Positions 1 through 6,444 of a stretch of 7,182 nucleotides of DNA are shown in pieces. The position numbers were made by a program, and so were the translations under genes. The notes under the pieces were generated by a model, which worked only from the letters and a program-made list of their open reading frames with translations, did no database searches and had not been told where the DNA came from. The stretch comes from Treponema sp. UBA4326 (GTDB lineage: Bacteria > Spirochaetota > Spirochaetia > Treponematales > Treponemataceae): NCBI GenBank assembly GCA_002393835.1, contig DGTW01000001.1, positions 1 through 7,182 on the forward strand, written 5' to 3'. Each line of letters opens with the position of its first letter. Position 1 is the stretch's first letter.

Positions 1-150
1 ACTGAATGTGAAACTGTCTTTGGTCAGACAAAAGGCAATTTAGGCTTCAGGCGATTTCATCTTCGGGGAAAAGAAAAAGTTGAAACTAAATGGGGATTAC
101 TGATGCTGGGATATGATTTCAAGCAGCTGATTCGATTAATAAACGCCTAA
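1..150 (+). CDS. IS1182-type DDE transposase, C-terminal end only
   Basis: The first 49 codons of the window read open in frame 1 and stop at TAA (148-150). The peptide carries the ETVFGQ-K-N-GFRRF-LRG-KV block that ends the DDE transposases of the IS1182 group (DDE_Tnp_1/Tnp_1_6 fold). The glutamate just before TVFGQ (residue 4 here) matches the last acidic residue of the DDE catalytic triad. The conserved K-W-G-L-L tail then runs into a typical short C-terminal helix. The rest of the protein lies left of the window, so I cannot say whether the element is intact. The gene points towards galE, which is read on the opposite strand, so the two are convergent. The family assignment is from recognition of the motif; the exact IS name is unknown. 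Confidence 0.82.
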   Translation, partial: TECETVFGQTKGNLGFRRFHLRGKEKVETKWGLLMLGYDFKQLIRLINA

Positions 151-197
151 GAAAAAAAACAATAAACGAAAATCCACAAAATTCATTTAAACATAAA

Positions 198-222
198 AAA
201 GACTGCCCTTTTTGAAGTCTTT
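198..222. repeat. 7-bp hairpin in the IS right end
   Basis: AAAGACT (198-204) and AGTCTTT (216-222) form a perfect 7-bp inverted repeat around an 11-nt loop. No T tract follows on the plus strand beyond the stem itself, so it is a poor intrinsic terminator for the transposase. It could instead be part of the subterminal transposase-binding region. The loop-side GACTGCCCTTTTT (201-213) is a close direct copy of GACAGCCCCTTTTT (235-248) in the putative terminal repeat, which favours a binding-site role. Confidence 0.35.
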
Positions 223-253
223 AATAACTTCTAGGACAGCCCCTTTTTTAAAG

Positions 254-272
254 GATTTTGCCTAGCAAAATC
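254..272 (-). terminator. Hairpin downstream of galE, possible weak terminator
   Basis: GATTTTGC (254-261) and GCAAAATC (265-272) pair perfectly around a 3-nt loop, 18 bp beyond the galE stop. On the minus strand the stem is followed only by CTTT and then an A run that appears to belong to the insertion sequence. The U tract expected of an intrinsic terminator is therefore short. The stem is AT-rich, so termination would be weak. It is the only terminator candidate for the phosphodiesterase-galE unit in the window. Confidence 0.35.
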
Positions 273-290
273 GTATCCGTGTGGCACTAT

Positions 291-1259
291 TTAATTACTT
301 TTAGTGTATGCCTTCCATGTAGTGCTTACCAGGGTATCTACATCGCTATATTTCGGTTCCCAGCCCAGGAGCTCTTTTGCAAGGTCGTACTTTGCATAGA
401 GGCTTGCAGGGTCGCCCGGGCGGCGGGGAGCTTCTTCTGCCGGAATTGGCTTTCCCGTAATTTTTCGGGCAGCATCGATAATTTCTTTGACCGTGGTTCC
501 CTTTTCGGTTCCCAGGTTGAGCTTGAGGGATTTGCCATTTTTTGCGATGTAATCCAGGGCCATGACATGGGCACGGGCCAAATCAGTTACATGAATGTAG
601 TCACGGATACAAGTGCCGTCCCTTGTGTCGTAATCAGTTCCAAAGATTTTAAGCTGTCGCTGGCCCAGGGCTGCTTCCATAACACGAGGCAAAAGATTTT
701 CTGGCTTCTGCTCCAATCCACAGACAATACCTTCCGGGTCGTATCCGGCCGCATTGAAATATCGCAATGCCGCAAATTTGAGGCCCCGGAGTTTATCATA
801 CCAGTCCATGAATCGCTCAATCTCAAGTTTTGTAAATCCGTAGTAGTTAATCGGCTTCTGGGGATGATTTTCGTCAATCGGAAGATACTGCGGTTCACCG
901 AAAGTCGCCGCGCTTGAAGAGAAAATCATGATTTTGCAATTGTGCTTAACGGCCGCATTCATGATGTTGAGGGTGCCTGTGATATTGTTGATTGAGTATT
1001 TTTCCGGCTCCACCATTGACTCGCCGGCAGCCTTGAAAGCCGCAAGGTGAACGAAAGCGTCAAAGCCCCGGGCAAAAGCCAGCTCCAAATCCCGTTCGAT
1101 TAAAATGTTGCCGTAAATGAAATCGTTTTCTTTAAAAAGATTTTCCCGTAAGCCGCTGGAAAGATTGTCAAAAACAGTGACTTTGTGGCCGTTCGCCATC
1201 AATTCCTTTACGACATGAGAGCCGATATAGCCCGCGCCACCAATAACCAAAACATTCAT
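291..1259 (-). CDS. galE: UDP-glucose 4-epimerase
   Basis: This 322-residue enzyme interconverts UDP-glucose and UDP-galactose in the cytoplasm, serving the Leloir pathway and supply of galactosyl donors for surface glycans. It is an extended short-chain dehydrogenase/reductase. The NAD-binding GGAGYIGS motif is at residues 7-14, with D31-N32 at the end of the second strand to hold the adenosine ribose. The SSSAATFG segment (114-121) supplies the catalytic serine (S116). YGFTK (140-144) is the YxxxK pair Y140/K144. RDYIHVTDLA (219-228) and RRPGDPAS (279-286) are typical substrate-side motifs of GalE. The length is slightly below the usual 330-340 residues but nothing is missing. The ATG is preceded by AAAGGAG at 1265-1271 with 5-nt spacing, which fixes the start. 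It begins 21 bp after the phosphodiesterase stop with no promoter between, so it is probably the second gene of that operon. Related sugar-nucleotide epimerases cannot be excluded by sequence alone, but the motifs fit GalE best. Confidence 0.9.
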   Translation of the reverse strand: MNVLVIGGAGYIGSHVVKELMANGHKVTVFDNLSSGLRENLFKENDFIYGNILIERDLELAFARGFDAFVHLAAFKAAGESMVEPEKYSINNITGTLNIMNAAVKHNCKIMIFSSSAATFGEPQYLPIDENHPQKPINYYGFTKLEIERFMDWYDKLRGLKFAALRYFNAAGYDPEGIVCGLEQKPENLLPRVMEAALGQRQLKIFGTDYDTRDGTCIRDYIHVTDLARAHVMALDYIAKNGKSLKLNLGTEKGTTVKEIIDAARKITGKPIPAEEAPRRPGDPASLYAKYDLAKELLGWEPKYSDVDTLVSTTWKAYTKSN

Positions 1260-1280
1260 AAAAGCTCCTTTGATTCTATT

Positions 1281-3176
1281 TTACTGAATCCCGTATTTTT
1301 TCGCAAATTCTTCGGCTGGAAGCGGCTTTGAAAAATAATAGCCCTGAAGGAAATCACAGCCGATATTTTTCATGGACTCAACCATTTCCAGTGTTTCAAC
1401 TCCCTCTGCCGTAACCGTGAAATTCATCTGCTTGAAGGTCTGAACCATTGTGGGAAGAATCTTATCAGGAGCATTGAAATAATCCCGCACTATTTCCATA
1501 TCCAGCTTGACATTTATAAAAGGACAGCGTTTAAGCCTGCTTACATTAGAATAGCCGCTTCCGTAATCGTCAAGGACAAACTGGAAGCCAGAAGACCGCA
1601 TGGTTTGAATCTGTTTTTGAAGGAGTGCATAATCAATCATGGACTCTTCGGTAATTTCAAGGTGAATTTTTTCGGCATCAACCTGATATTTTTCGAGAAT
1701 TTTAGAAAAGCGTTTGTTTAAATCAGGCCTCAGGAACTGAATCGGTGAAAGATTTACATTAATCCATGAAATTCCCATTTTGACTATGTCATGCTCGTGG
1801 ATAAATTTACAGGCAGATTCAAACATCTGCTCGCCCATGCTGTTTATGCGACCGTTTTTCTCTGCAATTGGGATAAAAAGACCTGGCGGAATCAAATTTC
1901 CCTTTTCGTCACGGATTCTGGCCAAAGCCTCAGCGCCAGCCAGTTTGTAATCTTTGCTGTCCATGAGGGGCTGCAGGAACATCTCCACGGAATTGTTCTC
2001 AACGGCATATTCTACGGCTCGCTTTATCCGTGTAGTCTCTTCGATTCCTTTGAGGGTCTCATCTGTGATAAGAATGTTTACGGATTCAAGATTTTCCGTT
2101 TCTTTTAAAGCTGACAGCAGGGCATTTGAAATCTTCTTTGAGTTGCTGAAATCAAGATTTGAGGCGAACTGTACGAATTTAGCTTCAAGGTAAAGGTCCA
2201 CATCGCTTTCAGCACACCAGCTTTGTGAGAATCTTTGGGAAATTTCTTCCCTTATTTTGTCAGACTGAGAATTATTGCTGCCTATCAGCGCAAACTGACC
2301 GTCCCTGAGGTAAAAACGCAGCAGGCGTGGGTATTTTTTCATCAGAAAAGTTGAAATCATGAAAATTCCCTGATCCATCTGCGCAGGACTGTAAATTTCC
2401 CTAAGTTCATTGTAGTTATGGATTATAAAAGCGATTATCAGGGGATTTTTTTTGCCTTCATATTCTTTTAGAATGGCATGAAGGGCTTTTTTGTTGAAGG
2501 CCTTTGCCTTTGAGGAAAGAAAGTAAATGGGATTTTCAAAAGTTATGAAAATAATGATAATCGCGAGCAGGGAAAAGAGATTCATTATGAGAATTTTTGG
2601 GAAAAAGTATCTGAGCGTATAGCCCAGAACCAGCACTGCATTAAAAGCCAGTGCCGAAAAGAAATCATATTTGGAAATGTTTTTCCGCTGCCTGAAAAGT
2701 ATGATAAATGTCAGGGCGAGATAATAGCCCGCACAGACATAGAGGATATTGTAAAATTTAAAACGGGCATAGACAGATTCCGGCGAAATTGAAAAAATCG
2801 TATCGGTGAAAAGATTTGCGATGGCAATGGGCTCAGAAATAATGAAAACCGAGTGCTTTATAAGGCTTCTGAGCCTTTTTTCGGGAAAATGCAGGTTTAG
2901 CACATCTTCGACAAAAATAAAAAAAGAAAATATCCGCAGGAGAAAGGTAATAAAAAAAGCAGATGTGATGAAGCGGAGGAAAAAAACTGAAAAATATTCG
3001 GGATTCTCCAGAGTGAGGGAAGATGTAACATCTAAAAAGAGAACAAGAATATTAGTGATTAAAATTTGAAGAAACCTTTTGTTTAATTTTATCGGAAGTC
3101 TCGGATGAGCAAAGTAGAAAACTAAGAAAGTAAAGAGAATGATAAAATCCGGGAGAATGAAACTATAATTCCACAT
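1281..3176 (-). CDS. Membrane c-di-GMP phosphodiesterase: 7-TM region, degenerate GGDEF, EAL
   Basis: This 631-residue protein is predicted to hydrolyse the second messenger c-di-GMP. Residues 5-215 are very hydrophobic and give six or seven membrane helices (about 5-23, 36-52, 64-90, 106-125, 142-161, 172-191, 196-215), with no recognised sensory domain name. Residues 222-375 look like a decayed GGDEF domain: the signature position reads YLRDGQFALIG (289-299), lacking the GGDEF residues, so cyclase activity is not expected. Residues 381-625 form an EAL domain with the residues needed for catalysis in place: E416 of EAL, N475, E507 in LEITEE, D536-D537 in DDYGSGYS, K557, E591 in AEGVET and Q611. 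The start is supported by an AGAGG ribosome-binding site at 3184-3188, 7 nt upstream. The gene sits between a hybrid kinase and galE and probably heads a two-gene operon with galE. What the membrane region senses is unknown. Confidence 0.88.
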   Translation of the reverse strand: MWNYSFILPDFIILFTFLVFYFAHPRLPIKLNKRFLQILITNILVLFLDVTSSLTLENPEYFSVFFLRFITSAFFITFLLRIFSFFIFVEDVLNLHFPEKRLRSLIKHSVFIISEPIAIANLFTDTIFSISPESVYARFKFYNILYVCAGYYLALTFIILFRQRKNISKYDFFSALAFNAVLVLGYTLRYFFPKILIMNLFSLLAIIIIFITFENPIYFLSSKAKAFNKKALHAILKEYEGKKNPLIIAFIIHNYNELREIYSPAQMDQGIFMISTFLMKKYPRLLRFYLRDGQFALIGSNNSQSDKIREEISQRFSQSWCAESDVDLYLEAKFVQFASNLDFSNSKKISNALLSALKETENLESVNILITDETLKGIEETTRIKRAVEYAVENNSVEMFLQPLMDSKDYKLAGAEALARIRDEKGNLIPPGLFIPIAEKNGRINSMGEQMFESACKFIHEHDIVKMGISWINVNLSPIQFLRPDLNKRFSKILEKYQVDAEKIHLEITEESMIDYALLQKQIQTMRSSGFQFVLDDYGSGYSNVSRLKRCPFINVKLDMEIVRDYFNAPDKILPTMVQTFKQMNFTVTAEGVETLEMVESMKNIGCDFLQGYYFSKPLPAEEFAKKYGIQ

Positions 3177-3216
3177 AGTAACGCCTCTTGATTTTTATAT
3201 TTTCTGCAACTCTTTA

Positions 3217-3245
3217 ATTATGAACTATGCTTTTAGTATAAGCAA
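3217..3245 (-). promoter_or_regulatory. Sigma-70-like promoter of the phosphodiesterase-galE unit
   Basis: On the minus strand TTGCTT (3240-3245) lies 17 bp upstream of CATAAT (3217-3222), close to the TTGACA/TATAAT consensus with ideal spacing. Initiation would fall near 3210, leaving a leader of about 34 nt before the ATG at 3176, with the AGAGG ribosome-binding site inside it. The surrounding 113-bp gap (3177-3289) is AT-rich and otherwise empty: no clear terminator for the upstream kinase gene is visible, so read-through from the kinase is possible too. Confidence 0.5.
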
Positions 3246-3289
3246 GCGAAAAATATCAAATATAATAGCCGGAATAAGGAGAATCGGGA

Positions 3290-6200
3290 TTACAGCAGTC
3301 CTTCCAGAGTCTCAAAAAGCACATCAGGCTGAACGGGCTTGCTTAGGTGTGCATTCAAGCCTGCCTGCAAACTCCGCTGCACATCCTCATCAAAGGCATT
3401 GGCTGTAAGGGCGATAATTGGAATCTGCTTTGCGTCAGCCCTGTCAAGTTTTCTGATTGCCACAGTGGCTTCAAGCCCGTCCATTTCAGGCATCCGCATA
3501 TCCATGAGTATAGCGTTGTAATAGTCTTCCTCATGGGATTTGAACATTTCCAGGGCGATTTTGCCGTTTTGTGCATGTTCCGTTTCAATTTCACGCATTT
3601 TGAGAACTTCTATCATAATCTGAGCGTTTACTTCCATGTCCTCGGCCAGCAGAACCCGCATTCCTGCAAGGCTTGTTTTTTTCTTTTTTTCTGCAGATTC
3701 AGTCTGCTTCTTTTTGAGGGCGGTTTTGAATTCCTCGAGGAGGGTGCCGCTGAAAATTGGTTTGGCGATAAAGCTGTCTACTCCGGCGGAAAGAGCCTCT
3801 TCCAGAATGTCGTCCCAGTTGTAGGCTGTAAGGATAATGATTGCGCTTTCATCACCGGTTGCCCTGCGGATTTGGCGGGTAGTCTCAACGCCGTCCATTT
3901 CAGGCATCTTCCAATCTACGATTATTAGATTGTAGGCTTCGCGGCGGGCATAACGGACTTTTGCCATTTCCACAGCCTCAGGGCCTGAAAGGGCAATTTC
4001 TGCAAGGATGCCGGCCTTTTCCAGTACCAGTTTGGCGTGTTTTGCCGCCACTTCATCGTCATCAATGATAAGAACGGAAAGCTCGCTGACATTGATTTCG
4101 ATTTCACCGTCCGGGACAGCTTTTCGTTCTGAATCCTGCAGTGTCAGGGTAACGGAGAATGTAGTTCCTTTGTCTTTTTCGCTTTCGACTTCGATTTTTC
4201 CGTTCATCATCTCCACGATGTTTTTTGTGATTGCCATACCCAGACCGGAAGAGCCGTATTTGCTGGCGGCTGAGGTGTCTTCCTGGCTGAAAGCTTCAAA
4301 AAGCTTGGGCAGGAATTCTTTGCTCATTCCGATTCCGTTGTCGGAAATAAGGAATTTCAGGGATGTTTTTCCGTCGAATCCGGCCGTTTTTTCGACCGTA
4401 AGGTCAACTTTTCCGCCTTTCGGAGTGAATTTTACCGCATTTCCCAGAATATTTATAAGAATCTGGCGGATTTTTATGTTGTCGCCTATGTAGAAATCGT
4501 CTAAATGACCGTTTATGTGGCAGTTATAGTCCAGACCTTTTTCGCTGCATTGGCCGTTTGCAATTGTGTTCACCTGTTCCAGAAGTTTTGAAAGGGCGAA
4601 TTCCTCATTGCGGATAACAAGGCGGCCGCTCTCAATGCGGCTCATGTCAAGGATGTCATTGATAAGGCTCAGAAGATGTTCTGCTGAAGAGCCGATTTTC
4701 TCAAGATAGTCACGGGTTTTTGGAGACAAATCTTTTTCGTGCAGGGCCAGACTGTCAAGACCGATAATCGCATTCATGGGCGTGCGGATTTCATGGCTCA
4801 TATTTGAAAGGAAGAGGGTTTTTGCCTTGCTTGCTTCTTCCGCAGTTTTCAGGGCATCGGAGAGAGCCAGATTTTTTGCAAGGGAATCCCTCATCTCCTC
4901 GTCAATGTCGGTGAAGCCAAATCCTACGATGTTGATCGGGCTGTCAGAGTCTTCTTCGTTTCTGACTCCTGCCATTTTGAGCATTTCATAGGTTTCTTTA
5001 TCATCTCTTTTGACCATGTAGCGAAGGGAAATGATTTTTGCCTTGCCGATTGACTCCTTGATTCGTTCCGGGGTAATGAAAGAGAGAAATTTTTCTTTAT
5101 AGTCAGGAAGAACATATTTTTCGCAATAGCCTGCAAATGTCTCAAAGAATGGAATGGACTGACCGGGTTTAAATGGAGTTGAGACGGTGTCGTCCTTGCG
5201 GTAACAGGTAGCGATTCCGCTCGTAAGGTCGAGGTAGTAGACGCTGCGGTAGTCGCTTGCAAGGGCTGTAATCATTCCCGCCTGTTCGTTGCGCTTTTTT
5301 TCCTGCCGGGCAATCTGCTGCTGCAGGGCCAGCTGTTCTTCAAGTTCCTGCTGCTGTACACGGTTTTCTGCCTCTGCTATTTCCTTTTGAAGGGTAATGC
5401 TGGCTGTTTTTTTCATTTGCCTGAACATCAGTACGAAAAGTGTAATTAAAATAGCAGCCACAAGAAGGGACATGATGAAACTTCGGTAGATTATCCCTGA
5501 TGATATGGAAGAAATCTGGTCAGAAATGACGCTTTCCCTGATAAGGTATGTGAGCATCCAGTTTGTATTGTGGATAGGAACATAGTACATGGTGTCAAGG
5601 ATGCCCTTGTATGTAAAAGAAACGACGCCTTCCTTGCGGTGGATGAAATCCTCGTGAAGTTTTTCTACTGAAAAACCGCTTTCAAATGAGGCTGCCTTTA
5701 GGGCTGAAAAAAGACTGTTTTCTGAGGCGCTTCCACCCAGCACTTCATTTGTGAGGGGAAAACCTTCCTGAGTGTAAATATTGCAGAAGGTTGTTACCCG
5801 GCCTCCCTGACCCATCTGGAGGGAAAAACCTTCAAGCAGGCGGTTCATGCTGATTTCCATGAAGCAGACCACCAGTGACTGGCCGTTAAAGGGAAGGTGG
5901 TCTACCGGGGAAGCGATGATAACCGTCCTGTTGGAGCTCTGGGAATTTTTAATGGAGATTTCCGGCTCGGCAAGGGTTTTGTAGTCAAAGTTGTAAAGGT
6001 CGATGTCATTTCTGTTTCCACGGGATGTATAAATCAATCCGTTGGTATCGACAAAAGCGAATTTTTCAAGACCGTAAAGCTGCTTCATGCGGGCCTGGTA
6101 TGACTGTAATTTTGACACGGAAGAGAGGTCGGATTTTTCAAGAAGGCCGATGGCTACATCAAGATCGCTTATATAGTCGGCGAGTTTTCCTGCAACGACC

Positions 6201-6376
6201 TGCTCGCGGCGGGTTGCAAGCTCGTCAAGGTAGAGGAGGCTGACATTGCGGACGGCTTTTTCTGTATCGATGCTGGAGGTCTTTCCAGTCCAGAGAGTTC
6301 CGAAAACGAGGATAAGCAATACAAACACGCTTCCCGTAAAAGTAACTCCCATAATGCCGAATCGCTTTTTTTCCAT
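3290..6376 (-). CDS. Hybrid sensor histidine kinase with two receiver domains
   Basis: A 1028-residue membrane kinase. A membrane helix (about 10-30) and a second (about 296-318) bracket an extracytoplasmic sensor of roughly 260 residues that looks like a double-Cache domain. A glutamine-rich coiled coil (325-365) leads to a PAS-like domain (about 366-495). The HisKA dimerisation domain has the phospho-acceptor H528 in SNMSHEIRTPMNAIIG. The ATPase domain has N646 (N box), DNGIGM with D679, and GLGMAI at 711-716. Receiver 1 has acidic D772-D773, phospho-acceptor D821, T850 and K872. Receiver 2 has E912-D913, D959, T991 and K1013. All key residues are present, so both receivers should be phosphorylatable. 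There is no HPt domain, and no separate response regulator is in the window. A ribosome-binding site AAGGAG (6389-6394) stands 12 nt from the ATG, longer than usual. The ligand and output are unknown; the neighbouring phosphodiesterase is a candidate partner by position only. Confidence 0.9.
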   Translation of the reverse strand: MEKKRFGIMGVTFTGSVFVLLILVFGTLWTGKTSSIDTEKAVRNVSLLYLDELATRREQVVAGKLADYISDLDVAIGLLEKSDLSSVSKLQSYQARMKQLYGLEKFAFVDTNGLIYTSRGNRNDIDLYNFDYKTLAEPEISIKNSQSSNRTVIIASPVDHLPFNGQSLVVCFMEISMNRLLEGFSLQMGQGGRVTTFCNIYTQEGFPLTNEVLGGSASENSLFSALKAASFESGFSVEKLHEDFIHRKEGVVSFTYKGILDTMYYVPIHNTNWMLTYLIRESVISDQISSISSGIIYRSFIMSLLVAAILITLFVLMFRQMKKTASITLQKEIAEAENRVQQQELEEQLALQQQIARQEKKRNEQAGMITALASDYRSVYYLDLTSGIATCYRKDDTVSTPFKPGQSIPFFETFAGYCEKYVLPDYKEKFLSFITPERIKESIGKAKIISLRYMVKRDDKETYEMLKMAGVRNEEDSDSPINIVGFGFTDIDEEMRDSLAKNLALSDALKTAEEASKAKTLFLSNMSHEIRTPMNAIIGLDSLALHEKDLSPKTRDYLEKIGSSAEHLLSLINDILDMSRIESGRLVIRNEEFALSKLLEQVNTIANGQCSEKGLDYNCHINGHLDDFYIGDNIKIRQILINILGNAVKFTPKGGKVDLTVEKTAGFDGKTSLKFLISDNGIGMSKEFLPKLFEAFSQEDTSAASKYGSSGLGMAITKNIVEMMNGKIEVESEKDKGTTFSVTLTLQDSERKAVPDGEIEINVSELSVLIIDDDEVAAKHAKLVLEKAGILAEIALSGPEAVEMAKVRYARREAYNLIIVDWKMPEMDGVETTRQIRRATGDESAIIILTAYNWDDILEEALSAGVDSFIAKPIFSGTLLEEFKTALKKKQTESAEKKKKTSLAGMRVLLAEDMEVNAQIMIEVLKMREIETEHAQNGKIALEMFKSHEEDYYNAILMDMRMPEMDGLEATVAIRKLDRADAKQIPIIALTANAFDEDVQRSLQAGLNAHLSKPVQPDVLFETLEGLL

Positions 6377-6378
6377 AA

Positions 6379-6400
6379 GTCCGAAATTCTCCTTACGGAC
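6379..6400 (-). promoter_or_regulatory. Inverted repeat around the kinase ribosome-binding site
   Basis: GTCCG (6379-6383) and CGGAC (6396-6400) form a perfect 5-bp dyad, and the AAGGAG ribosome-binding site of the kinase gene (6389-6394) lies in its 12-nt centre. If transcription starts from the extended -10 at 6401-6409, initiation would be near 6394, so the distal arm would not be in that RNA. The dyad would then act as DNA, for example as an operator over the start site. In a longer read-through RNA from the ABC-F gene it could form a hairpin that presents the ribosome-binding site in its loop. The arms are short, so chance is possible. Confidence 0.3.
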
Positions 6401-6409
6401 AGTATAACA
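6401..6409 (-). promoter_or_regulatory. Extended -10 promoter of the hybrid kinase gene
   Basis: The minus strand reads TGTTATACT here: a TGn extension followed by TATACT, one mismatch from the TATAAT consensus. There is no good -35 at the usual distance (TATTAA at 17 bp is poor), as is common for extended -10 promoters. The upstream DNA (6410-6440) is strongly AT-rich. Initiation near 6394 gives a very short leader of about 18 nt beginning almost at the ribosome-binding site. The promoter lies in the 68-bp gap after the ABC-F stop, so the kinase can be expressed separately from that gene. Confidence 0.5.
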
Positions 6410-6444
6410 TGAATCGGAAATATTTAATAGAAAAAATTACGGCG

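Larger units (their letters stand above)
1..250 (+). mobile_element. Right end of an insertion sequence (IS1182-like)
   Basis: The transposase stop at 150 is followed by about 100 bp of AT-rich non-coding DNA. It ends in the sequence TTCTAGGACAGCCCC (230-244) and a T run. Read inward from the outside this is GGGGCTGTCC, which resembles the inverted-repeat tips of IS1182-like elements. The left copy is outside the window, so the boundary is inferred and could be off by several bases. The likely insertion point lies about 40 bp downstream of the galE stop codon. No target-site duplication can be tested here. Confidence 0.55.

Noticed and set aside
258..917. A 219-codon open frame on the plus strand opposite galE
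   Set aside because: It lies wholly within the antisense of a well-conserved galE, has no ribosome-binding site, and its protein has no recognisable motif. It is a by-product of galE codon use.
1272..1290. GATTC/GAATC inverted repeat between the phosphodiesterase and galE as a terminator
   Set aside because: The stem is only 5 bp with a 9-nt loop and no GC-rich core, and it spans the phosphodiesterase stop codon; the gap is too short to hold a terminator plus a galE promoter.
3246..3289. Terminator after the hybrid kinase gene
   Set aside because: The DNA is AT-rich but no inverted repeat followed by a T tract could be found.
3347..3928. A 193-codon open frame on the plus strand opposite the receiver domains of the kinase
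   Set aside because: It overlaps conserved receiver-domain coding on the other strand, and the peptide is Cys/Phe/His-rich in the way expected of antisense translation.
6410..6444. Terminator after the ABC-F gene
   Set aside because: There is a six-T run on the minus strand (6431-6436) but no stable stem before it; only a 3-bp TTA/TAA pairing is visible.
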